The position numbers were made by a program, and so were the translations under genes. The notes under the pieces are model-generated. The model had not been told where the DNA came from and made no database searches. It was given only the letters and a program-made list of their open reading frames with translations. From Heterobilharzia americana (Eukaryota > Platyhelminthes > Trematoda > Strigeidida > Schistosomatidae): 64,000 nt of DNA. The stretch is taken from assembly GCA_944470555.2 (NCBI GenBank), contig OX104134.1, positions 107,440,701 through 107,504,700 of the forward strand, given 5' to 3'. Below are positions 13,701-25,700 of this stretch, one piece after another (the first letter of the stretch is position 1; every line of letters starts with the position of its first letter).

Positions 13701-16700
13701 GATATTATTATTTATGTAAACCAACAGAAAACTGGCTATGATGTGTCTAAGTAGAACAAGACTAGATTTAAATTCAAAACGTGTTGCTTATTACTGGCAA
13801 GCGTTTAACGTTGACCAAGTGAAGTCCATTAGAGTTATACTTCGAGAACCAACTAGTTGTACCATAAATCAACTTTACTTGTGTGAAAGAAAAACTAACT
13901 GCTTCTTTTCTTGTTGAGTGAATACATCCAGTTTTTAGAAAAGCATTAGAAAACCTATTAAGTCATTAGAACGCTTACTGTTTTTTGTTGTTGTTTGTGA
14001 GAAAAGTGTAAAAATTTACACATTTATTTCACAAACGTTAAGGCAGTATCTGAGAAATGATTCTATCATATGTATTTGGTTTCACCTGAGATTTTTCAGT
14101 TGTACTAACTACGAGATCTGTTGATGATCACTCCCTTTAATGAGAGGTCAGTCATATCCATCCTAGTTCAAAACAATACATAAAGTATAGAACTACTAGT
14201 TATCTCATAAATTGCCTTCAGAAACAGAAGAAAATTAAGAATTTCATACTACAAAGTGTAGTATTTAAGTATCAAAAACAATGAATTAAGGATGCTAAGA
14301 TAATCAAGGGTAATAAGAGTTACTTTTGACCTATTGGTAGTCAATGAGTTTAATTAGCGTTCTTTTATGAAAGCACTATGCATTTTCTAACAATATTGCA
14401 TTTTACAGGAAAAAGGGATGACAGGATATTGCTTCTTATCTTAAAAAGACTGAAATCAGCACCTTCGCGATAGTTGATTTACTGCACAAAACGCTATCCG
14501 ACTTTTTATAGTAACATGTGAGACATTTCTTATCTGAATAAAGACAATACAATACATTTATCTTGAATTATCACAGCTCATAGTTCAAACTGTGGACTGA
14601 ACTACTTCAGTGAGACAAACTGAAATGATTCATACTCTTAAGTATAACTTAAAGACAACTATTTTACTTCAGTATTGTTTAATTTGATTAACCTTTAATG
14701 ATCATCAAAATGAAAGCTATTATGTAGGGTCAGCTAAGGGACCAGTAAAGTTTCGTAAAATTAGGTCAGTGCTAAGATTCCTTATCACTATTATTATTAT
14801 TTATTATTATTAGTCCCTTGGGTTCCTAATGAAACATAAGGCTTCAGTAGCACGTCTCAAGTGTGCTCTGTTCTCTACAATCTTTTGAACCTGGCTCCAC
14901 GACAGCCCACAACCTCTCATTTCCTCCTCGCACGATCTCCTCCATGTCACCCTCGGACGCCCAACTCCTCGCGTCCCATGGGGATTCCACTCGAGCAACT
15001 GGCCTGACGCGTGATGTCCTCAGTCGGCCTTCTCAGTACATGGCCAATCCACCTCCACTTCCTCCTGCATATTTGTTGGGTGATAGGTTTTCGATTGGTT
15101 CGTTCCAAGAGTTCCTTGTTGCTTATTCTCATTATTCTAGCCATCTGATCTTCAGTAGCGAGCCATTGTAGGCAAATGTTGATGAATGTCTGTAGTTTGT
15201 TGGAAATACCTTTCGTGACGCGCCAAGTCTCTGAACCATACAGAAGCACTGATTTGACGTTGGTGTTGAAAATCCGGATCTTGTTTCACATGCTGTGTGG
15301 AGTGCAGAAGATCTCCACACTGGTTTCAGGCTAATGAACGCCTGTCTTGCTGTCTTTCCGATCCTCACTTTGGCGTCCCCGTCTGTGTCGCCACCTGTAG
15401 TTGAAACAGTGCTGCCTAGATAGGTGAAGGAGGTTATTTCATTTACTTTTATCCCATTGATAGTGATTGCAGCTTGTTGTTATTGTTGGTGGTGGTGCGG
15501 TATCTTCATCACCTCCGTCTTCTCTACATACACCTGAAGTCCTATCTTCACTTCCTGACCTCTTCTGTCAACTTGTTAGTTTTCGTCTGTAGATCTTCAT
15601 GTTTGTGCGACATCAGACACAAGTCATCGCTGGCGAAATCCAAGTCTTCTAGGTGCTTTTCCGCACTCCAGCGTATCCCCCTCCTCTCGCTCCTCACTGT
15701 TTGCTGCGTGGTCCAGTAGACCAAAATCGACAATATCATAGGTGATAGTAGACAGCATTGTTTCACTCCTGTCTTCACTTCACTTCACGTTAAAGGCATC
15801 ACTGAGCCTCCCATTGTCAATTACTTGGCATGTGACATCTTCATATAGTTGTTGAATGAGGTGGATAAGTGTTTGTGGCATTCCGTAGTATTGAAGCAGT
15901 TTCCAAATTACTTCTCGGTCGACGCTGTCAAAGGCCTTCTCAAAGTCGATAAATTTGAGGTAGAGAGCTGATTGCCATTCTATGCTCTGTTCTATGATGA
16001 TGCGTAGTGTAGCGTTGCAATTTGGTCTGCACATGATTTGTACTTCCTGAAGCCTGCCTGCCTGCCTGCCTGCCTGTTCCGGTGGTAGTTTTGAATCCAG
16101 TTCATCCTTTAGCCTCTCCAGGATGATGCGGCTCAAAATTCTGCTTGCATTGGGTGGACAGGAGAGTGATTCCACACCAGTTCTTGCAAACACTGAGGTC
16201 TACCTTCTTCGAGATTTTGACAAGGTAACTCTTCCTCCAATCACTAGCCGGGTACCTTCTCTTACTTCCACACCTTCTGCAATAGTGGTGTGGGCATGTC
16301 CGCCGTTGCTTCTGAGTCTGTTTTCAGTGCTTCTGGAGGGATCCCATCTGGTCCTGCTGCTTTCCCTCATTTCAGTAGCTTTATGGCGTTCAGGACTTCC
16401 ACTTTTGTTCGAGGATTTATGTTCACTTGTAGTTCTGTGGCTGGGTTGCTGGTGGTATTTCTGGACGAAGTCCAGGTGGTGGCGGTGGTCGATTCAAGAG
16501 CTTCTTCAACTGGTCGGCACATTGTTTCCCCCCGTTTCTCTTCTTTCGTAATCAAATTTCCGTCATCATCTTTTATTGGTTTCGTCTATGCTGTGTTGAT
16601 CTCTTCCCAGACAGCAAGTAACCTGGTTATTTGATACAATGTTGTCAGGTCTCTGTCTCTCCTACCTGCAGCCTGTTCTGCTTCACTTGCCAGTGTTTTG

Positions 16701-19700
16701 TGAAAGTGTCTTTTGTCTTTCCGTGCACTCTTCTTCTTTTCTTTCTCCAGTGTTTTATACATTGTACTCAGTTCCTGTTGTCGTTGTGCGTCCATGCACT
16801 GGTCTATCTTCTACTTCACCATCCTCCTCTTCCTCCTCTATCAGCTTCCAGGTATCCATCGAGATCCATTCCTTATCTCTTTTCTTCTTCCCTCCTACCC
16901 AACACGGTTGTGCAGGTTTCTCTCCACATCTCTTTCAAAAACTTCCAGTGTTCTTCCACACGGATTTCTCCAGGAATGTTCCTCGATATCTCCCATTTTG
17001 TCTTGATGGCTGGCTGCCGTGAAGATTTCCTTTGTAGTTTCATCCTCCAGTTTCCGAGTGTTGAACTTGAGCTGTGGTCTATCCCCAGCTTCCTTAAACT
17101 GAAGGCTTCCAACTTGATTTGGAAGGTTGCTTGCACTAGACAGTGAGTGGTCTGAACCTACATCTACTCCTCTTTTGACCTTGTGTCAAGTAGACTGCGT
17201 CTCCACTTTCTTCACATTGAGATAAAGCAGATTTGATTTTTGTGTGTCCTGGTGTCTGGTGAAATCGAATCCATTTCACTTTGTGGATATCCTTGTGCTT
17301 GAACACACTGCCTGGCCTCCAATCACCAAATCGTTGAATGCACACAATTCTGTAAACAATTCTCCATTCTCGTTCATTTCACCTACCGCTTCTCGACCCA
17401 TGGTTAATTCCTTTCTTGTGTTGTCCACTCCCAGTTTGGCATTCATGTCGCCCATTAGAATTTTGATGTCGCCAACTGAGCTGGCGTCTTGTCCAGTGTT
17501 GATTGTAGTTGTCTCCTCTCAATCTCCATTATTTGCAGGTGCATAACATTGTATGATTGTGACCTTCCATCCTTTTGAGTTGAATCTTGCTGTCATGATC
17601 CCACACAAGGAGATTGGTTCCCACTGTATGAGAGAGAGTCTTCGATGCTGTTGAGGACATCATGATAGCCACTCCATAACTCAGTGTGCTCGTGGTTGTC
17701 GTCTGGGTGACAATATCGAAGTAGATTATTGACTCTCCAGTTGACAGTTTGGAGAGTCCACTCCCATTCCATCTACTTTCGCAAATTCCTAGCACTTCAG
17801 TATGATACCTCTTCATCTCATTTGCAATCAGGGCAGCCTTTCTGGGTTCAAACATCGTGCGGACATTCCATGTCCCCACGTTTACTTTCGCTTTCATCGA
17901 GAGAGGTGAGGACACATCGGCCAATTGGCTTCCTGAAGACTTTCACCAACTGGCGTCATTTCGCCTGTCCAACTCCAGAGAGGAATAATTTTGTTATTAT
18001 GTTTTGTATTCCGTTTGTGCTTTAAAGTTTCTTTAGCAGTTAGATTTGTTTTCCGGGGTAGGGCTGCTAACCCTATGCCCAACCTTCCCTCTTTACGCGG
18101 GCTTAGGACTGGCTAGTAACTAGTGAACTAGTTAACTAGGCGAGGTTCCTATCACTATACATAGAAATAATTTTTGTGTCCTTGACAAAGTTTAACTGTA
18201 CTCCGATTTGCGAGTACATGCTCATCATGAGTGTTCAGAAGTACGAAACATAAGCTCAGTGCATTTGTTAATTCCTTTTGATCAAAGAAACATAGAATTA
18301 GAAGTGTGTTCACCATCCATGGTAAGCATTTAACAATTCTGTATCCAAAATACAACTAAACACTTATTAATGTTCTGAAAACAGATTTTATCATGGACTA
18401 ACACTTGTTGACAAACCATTAAAAACGAAGGGGCACTGAACTTTCGGGAATCGAGAAGATTTCCATCGATTATGCTGCATGATGATGATGATGATGATAC
18501 TACGAATTGACAGAAATAAGAGATTATGAACTATTGGATTTCAACTAAATGGTACTTGTTTGAAACCTGAAGATCTTAGTGTCTATTCCTTATGGTGTTG
18601 TGCCTGAGTACTAATGAAGAATCTCAGTTTACGGTGAAAAAACCGCATAGTGTTTACATTTTGTCAGTGGTTGAATAATTGATGATAATCCATGACGAAA
18701 ACAACTTTTTAAAAAGTAAGTCTCTACCAATCATCAAGTGAAATTGAGTTTATGAGGACAAATAACTTGCAAATCTTTAGTTTTATAACATACTGCCATA
18801 TGTTGTGATGGTTTCTACATTATTAGCTTGTTATTTTATCATATAGTGGTTGTATTTTCACCCACTATATTCCCTTTTTACTCCCTTTTTTAATTAGGAG
18901 GACATGCAACAACTTATTCATTACATTGGTGAATCTGTACTAATTCCTGAAGATGGAGCATTTATTGCCTTATGGATTCTTACATGTAGGTCATTTCAGC
19001 TGTATGCATTCTTTGTATAACGATTAGTTGTCATTCTGTTTCCGCAAAGTCTGTAGGTGCTTTCTTGCAGGTGGACAAGTAGAAAAATATGCCTAGTTTT
19101 GGCGGTGGTAATCTGTTCACTCAGGACAAGAACCTGGAAGGTAACATAAGACGGGTAGAGTATGAACTAGCAATTCAACAAGCATAAGGAATGTACTTAC
19201 GTGTAACAAGGAAAGAAAATCGATAAACACTACCAATCCACAACCAAGAAACAGAGATGTCTGAAAATAGACCAACAAGCCATTGTTCACATGTTCACAT
19301 ATACACTATAAATAAGATTGCTGATACAGGAATGATATACCACATTCTGATGATGAGGAGCTCTATATTTGGTATTCAGCAAACTATTTGTCGGTAGCAT
19401 GACTAATAGCAGCAATGAAGAGAACGTGAAGAATTCATCAGTGAAACTTTAAAGCTGCTTTTTCTAGGAAAAGTATTGGAAGTTATTTAAAATCACAATA
19501 AATGCGGTATTACGAACTAGGACGGATAACCATGTCTGTTGTGAACTTAAAGCTTGGTCGTAAAATTAAAGGCTTTTCTTTTGAAAACTGGTCAAGATAT
19601 TGCCTCAAAAGTCATTACATATTAGATTTGGTCAGTGGCGATAGTGAGCGAAAATAGCAGGAGTAAATTAACGCAGGAAAATATGCCTGTGAGGGTGTAA

Positions 19701-22700
19701 GGATAACGTTACTAAATCTAGTTACGTGTAGGGTTCATTTCATACACATCAAGTGTCTACTCATAGCGCTTGATACAGACATTCCTACTGTTGTTACACC
19801 TCTTTTTGCTGCACTTGAAGTAATTGGTATGAAAAGAGTGTTACTAAAATCGAAATACTTACCTGCCATATTTCACTCCTGTCAGAGTTATCACCAACAA
19901 ATTTCCCTAATTTTATCTTGAAATCATTTTGTTAAGTCATTAAATATTACTTATACTTACGACAAAAAGTATGCAAATTAGTCAAATAATGTGACAGCTT
20001 GCGAAACGATCGTAAAAGACATGGGAATGCATCAGTTAAATAACCCATGATTTTATTGAATATCTAGCTTGAGAAGTACAGTTATGGGTCACTCGATAAT
20101 TAAATGAGTCCACTTCACATCATGCTAAAACTAGTAAAATCTCATAAACCACACGATGTTATAGATAGGCATGCAAGTGTACTCCAGTTCTATCTACAAC
20201 TAACATCATGTGCTTCAAAATGTCTGCACACTCACCTGGGATCGTTGAACCACTAGTTTACATCTTCTATCATGAAAGACCCTCATCACAGACAACTATA
20301 ATACTTCCTTGTGACAAATAGTTTGAAAATTACGAGTTTTGTAATTATTACTTAGTGGTCACAGTTGATAATAACTTCAAAGACCATCCTAACAAGCACT
20401 GGTATAACTTATTGATTTTGTTGTTCCAGTATGAAAAGTGACATTTCCATAAAATAAGAAACTTGCTGGTTATTTCAATAGTTTATAGGGTGATCATCAG
20501 GATCGTCTGAAACCCCACAAGTCTGAGCTCAAGCTAACCGGTTATATTTGTTTAATTAAGCAAACCTTGCCTTATTAGAACTGACTGGTCATTAACTAAT
20601 GCATAACCATTATATGCTATCTTTTGACCATTCTGTTTAATAGTCGGTTCATTATTTTGTGAGAACCTTATAAGTACTTTTTGATTTTTTGTTCTGTCTT
20701 CGGATGTAAGTTCAGTTTGGAACTTTGGTCAACAACTTATATCATCATGATTAGCTATCACCTGACCAACTCTTAAAATGTACTGAGTAGTCAAACAATC
20801 AACCAGTTTACCTCAGCATCCATTACACAATGCATCATATGAAAACTTGTGTCGCATAGTATTCGTACTCACCTAAAGGAAACTGGATGCTGAATGAAAC
20901 AGTCAATTGTCAAAAACTTCAAATGAATAATTATCACTATTTGACTTTTATTTATGCCACCAGTATTTTTAATGTATTCATAGGAAAAAATTCTTAGTAT
21001 TGAAAAGAATTAAATCTGTAATTCAGTTTCACCATGTAAGACATTAATAACAAAGGCTAAAGTGAAAATTTTAAGATTTATGGTGTATGATAGAGAAATA
21101 TCTGATACATTTTCTGCATAACATTAGCATTTTCAGTAAACCAGCAGTATCTTACAACCTTCTGTTGAGAGATTAAGACAATCATTTCATTTGATTCACA
21201 ATACACTGTAATTAGTTCACCGTTCGAACCACAAGTAAAAGATTTGTAGTGAAGTTTTCAACTTCTAAAATCAGACTACAAAAGGCAACATATGAGTATT
21301 ATTAGTTTTTCTTATATCACATAAGTGTCCTAAAATTCTCGACCGTAGTGTTTTCAAACAATATACTGAGTTATTTAAAGCTTGACTACTAAACAAACTT
21401 TGGTAGTAAATAAAAGTTTTTTAAAAGAGTCAAAACATTCATAAACTAAATCCTGGATATCATACTAACTGTATGAAAGATGTAATCGTTAAAACTTACA
21501 GAAACTATGGAGGAAATGATTCACTATAGACCAAAATTAATGATAAAGTGTAGTTTTATGATATTGTCTGCATTATCCCATCGTTGATTGAACCAGATTG
21601 AATTAGTGGGTATAACATCACTCACTGGAATGTAGGTACATCCAACTGACAAGTCCCAAATGGGATGAAAGGCGCCTCTTGGATTCTACTGATAACCACT
21701 ATCCATCATTAAAATAAACTGCGGTCTTGTATTAGACATATTTTACATTCGTGTAAGCCACAGCAAGTTTAAAATATAATAATTCCAACGCTACGCATGG
21801 AAATCAGGTCCAAGCTTCTTCAGAGAAACAATAAATGTTAAATAAAAATTCATTTGATACTGCTAATCGGTCACTAAGCAAAAATTATTACTAAAATGAC
21901 CTTTGGGATGTTCAAATCACTGACACTCTCTAGAATACTCATTTGGAGCAGGTGTAAATCTCCTTCCAGGAATCCCAAATCAAAGCGACTACTTGATTTT
22001 TCTACAAATAACATCAGTCAGGTGACGCGTAAGACCCTAAACATAGGATACTTCTGAAATACAGTACCTCATTGATCAATAAAAATAATGACCGATTAGT
22101 TATAAAATTCAAATCATGAAGTATTTTTTGGTCCATCACCGTCTAAAGCGCTTTATGTCAAGTGCATCTTCAAAATAAACAGCTGAGCTGTATCTGTTGC
22201 AAATCACGGTCAGAAATGTCGAAAGCGCTCGAATTCACAGGTTTAAGATACACAAATAATCAAGGAAATACAAAACATCAAGAAGCAACTGGAAACAGCA
22301 CAAAGCAATCATAAAACAGGAAATAAGCCAGTATAATATAATTTTGAAAAAAATGCGACTGCAACAAAGTTCAACAAATAACGATGCGGATGAAGTAACA
22401 TTCTGAGAGAAAATGAGTTATGTTATCCAACTGTAGTTAATAGTATGAACTGCTGCAGAAGAAATATACAGAGATGGAATTAGAATAGAGAGGAAGCGTG
22501 TAAAGAATTAACAGGCAGCATCTTTTATCAGTTGAACTTATTATCTGACACAGCTTATTTTCTCTTATAGCTAGTCAAAATTTAATATAAGGCATTATTA
22601 TTATTATTATTAGTCCCTTGGGTTCCTAGTGGAACATAGGGCTTCAGTAGCACGCCTCCAGTGACCTCTGTTCTCTGAGATCTTTTGAACCTGGTCCCAC

Positions 22701-25700
22701 GACAGCCCAGAAGCTCTCATTTCTTCCTCGCACGACCTCCTCCATGTCACCCTCGGACGTCCAACTCGTCGCTTCCCATGGGGATTCCACTCGAGGGCCT
22801 GACGCGTGATGTCCTCAGTCGGCTTTCTCAGTGCATGCCCAATCCATCTCCACTTCCTCCTGCATATTTGTTGCGTGATAGGTTCTTGGTTGGTTCGTTC
22901 CCAGAGTTCCTTGTTGCTTATTCTTTCTGGCCATCTGATCTTCAGCAGCGAGCGTAAGCAGTTGTTGATGAATGTCTGTAGTTTATTGGAAATACCTTTC
23001 GTGACGCGCCAAGTCTCTGAGCCATACAGAAGCACTGACTTGACTGAAGTTGGTGTTGAAAATCCGTATCTTGTTCCACATGCTGAGTGCAGAAGATCTC
23101 CACACTGGTTTCAGGCTAATGAACGCCTGTCTTGCTTTTCCGATTCTGACTTTGACGTCTTCGTCCGTCCCGCCTGTAGTTGAAACAGTGCTTCCTAGAT
23201 AAGTGAAGGAGGTTACTTCCTTCAAGTTTCTCCCGTTGACGGTGATTGGAGTTTGTTGTTGTTGTTGATGGTGGTGGTGCGGTATCTTCATCACTTCTGT
23301 CTTCTCTATATTCACCTGAAGTCCCGTCTTCGCTGCCTCTTCTATCAACTTGTTAGTTTTTGCCTGCAGATCTTCAAGTTTATGTGACATTAGGCATAAG
23401 TCATCGGCGAAATCCAAGTCTTCTAGGTTCTTTTCCGTCGTCCAGTGTATCCCCCTCTTCTCGCTGCCTACTGTTTGCTGCATGATCCAGTCCACCACAA
23501 TCGACAATATCATGGGGGATAGTAGGCAACCTTGTTTCACTCCTGTCTTCACTTCAAAGGCATCACTGAGCTTCCCATTGTGGATTACTTGGCATGTGGC
23601 ATCTTCATATAGTTGTTGAATGAGGCGGATAAAGGTTTGCGGTACTCCGTAGTATTGAAGCAGTTTCCAAATTACTTCTCGGTCGACGCTGTCAAAGGCC
23701 TTCTCAAAGTCGATGAAGTTGAGGTAGAGAGCTGATTGCCATTCTATGCTCTGTTCTATGATGATACGAAGCGTTGCAATTTGGTCTGCACATGATTTGT
23801 ACTTCCTGAAGCCTGCCTGTTCCGGTCGTAGTTTTGAATCCAGTGCATCCCTTAGCCTCTCCAGGATGATGCGGCTTAATATTTTACTTGGGGTGGACAG
23901 GAGAGTGATTCCGCGCCAGTTCTTGCAAGCACTGAGGTCTCCCTTCTTCGGCAGTTTGACAAGGTAACCCTTCTTCCAATCAATGGTCAGGTACCTTCTC
24001 TTCCTTCCACACCTTCTGCAATAGTGGTGTGAGCATGGCCGCTGTTGTCTCTGCATCTGTTTTCAGTGCTTCTGGCGGTATTCCATCTGGTCCTGCTGCT
24101 TTCCCGCATTTCAGTAGCTTTATGGCGTTCAGGACTTCCATTTTCGTTGGGGGATTAATGTTCACTTGTAGTTCAGCGGCTGCAGGTGGTATTTCTGGAC
24201 GAAGTGCAGGTGGTGGTCGATTCAAGAGCTTCTTGAAGTGGTCGGCCCATCGTTTCCTCTGTTTCTCTTCTTTTGTAATTAAATTTCCTTCTTCATCTTT
24301 TATTGGTTTCATCTGTGTTGGTCTCTTCCCTGATAGCAACCTGGTTATTTGATACAATGTCGTCAGGTCTCTCTTACCTGCAGCCTGTTCTGCTTCACTT
24401 GCCAGTGTTTCGTAGAAGTGTCTTTTGTCTTTGCGTGCACTCTTCTTCACTTCTTTGTCCAGTGTAGTGTTTTATACATTGTGCTCAGTTCCTCTTGTCG
24501 TTGAGCATCCTTGCACTGGTTTATCTTCTGCTTCACCATCCTCCTCTCCTCTATCAGCTTCCAGGTATCCGTCGAGATCCATTCCTTGTCTTCTTTCTTC
24601 TTCCTTCCTAATACTGTTGTGCAGGTTTCTTTCCACATAGCTTTCAAAGACTTCCAGTGTTCTTCCACACAGGTTTCTTCAGGGATATTTCTCGATGTCT
24701 CCCATTTTGTCTTGATGGCTGCCTTGAAGATCTCCTTTGTAGTTTCATCCTTCAGTTTCCGAGTGTTGTACTTGAATTGAGGTCTATCACCAGCTTCCTT
24801 GAAGGCTTTTAACTTGATTTGGAAGGTTCCTTGCACTAGATAGTGGTGTGAACCTACATCTGCTCCTCTTCTTGACCTTGTGTTAAGTAGACTGCGTCTC
24901 CATTTTCTTGAGATTGAGATAAAGTCGATTTGATTTTTAGTGTGTCCTGGTATCTGGTGAAATCCATGTCGCTTTGTGGATATCTTTGTGCCTGAACACA
25001 CTGCCTCCAATCACCAAATCGTTGAATGCACAGAATTCTGCAAACAATTCTCCATTCTCATTCATTTCACCTAGTGCCTCTCGACCCATGGTTAGTTCTC
25101 TTCCCGTGTTGTCCCCTCCCAGTTTGGCATTCATGTCGCCCATCAGAATTTTGATATCGCCAACTGACGTCTTGTCCAGTGTTGATTGAAGTTGTCTGTG
25201 GAAATCCTCCTTTTTCTCTTGCTCTGCATTATTTGTAGGTGCATAACATTGTATGATTGTGACCTTTCTTCCTTTTGAGTTGAATCTTGCTGTCATGATC
25301 CTGGAGGAGATTGGTTCCCACTGCATGAGAGCCTTCGATGCTCTTGAGGACATCATGATAGCCACTCCCTCAGTGTGCTCGTGGTTGGCGTCTGGGTGAC
25401 CGGAGTAGATTATTGATTCTCCAGTTGACAGTTTCGAGAGTCCACTCCCATTCCATCTGCTTTCGCAAATCCCAAGCACTTCGATGTGATACCTTCTCAT
25501 CTCCTTTGCAATCTGGGCTGCCTTACTGGGTTCAAACATCGTGCGGACATTCCATGTCCCCACGTTTACTTTCGCTTTCATCGAGAGAAGACACATCGGC
25601 CAAAAAAATTGGCTTCCCGAAGGCTTTCACCAACTGGCGTCATTTCGCCTCTCCGATTCCAGCGGGGAATAAGTTTGTTTTCATTTTTTATATTTTGTTT

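Larger units (their letters stand above)
14792..18145 (-). mobile_element. RTE family A LINE, near full length (copy 1)
   Basis: On the minus strand it runs from a 5' end CCTCGCC... at 18145, through endonuclease and reverse transcriptase remnants, to a 3' end GGAACCCAAGGGACTAATAAT with a TAA-type microsatellite tail at 14792-14813. It is flanked by a slightly decayed target-site duplication: TTCCTTATCACTAT at 14778-14791 and TTCCTATCACTAT at 18146-18158. About 3.35 kb long. It lies in intron 1 of the TPRG1-like gene, antisense, with its 5' end 752 bp before exon 2. It belongs with the copy at 36458-39780: the two share a 3-bp insertion in the RT catalytic box and a 10-bp insertion near 15780. 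Confidence 0.92.

Noticed and set aside
16123..17146. Long + strand open frames (up to 171 codons) around 16.1-17.1 kb, and the similar set at 24.0-24.8 and 37.9-38.8 kb
   Set aside because: They are exact antisense shadows of the minus-strand RTE ORFs and lack any independent motif.
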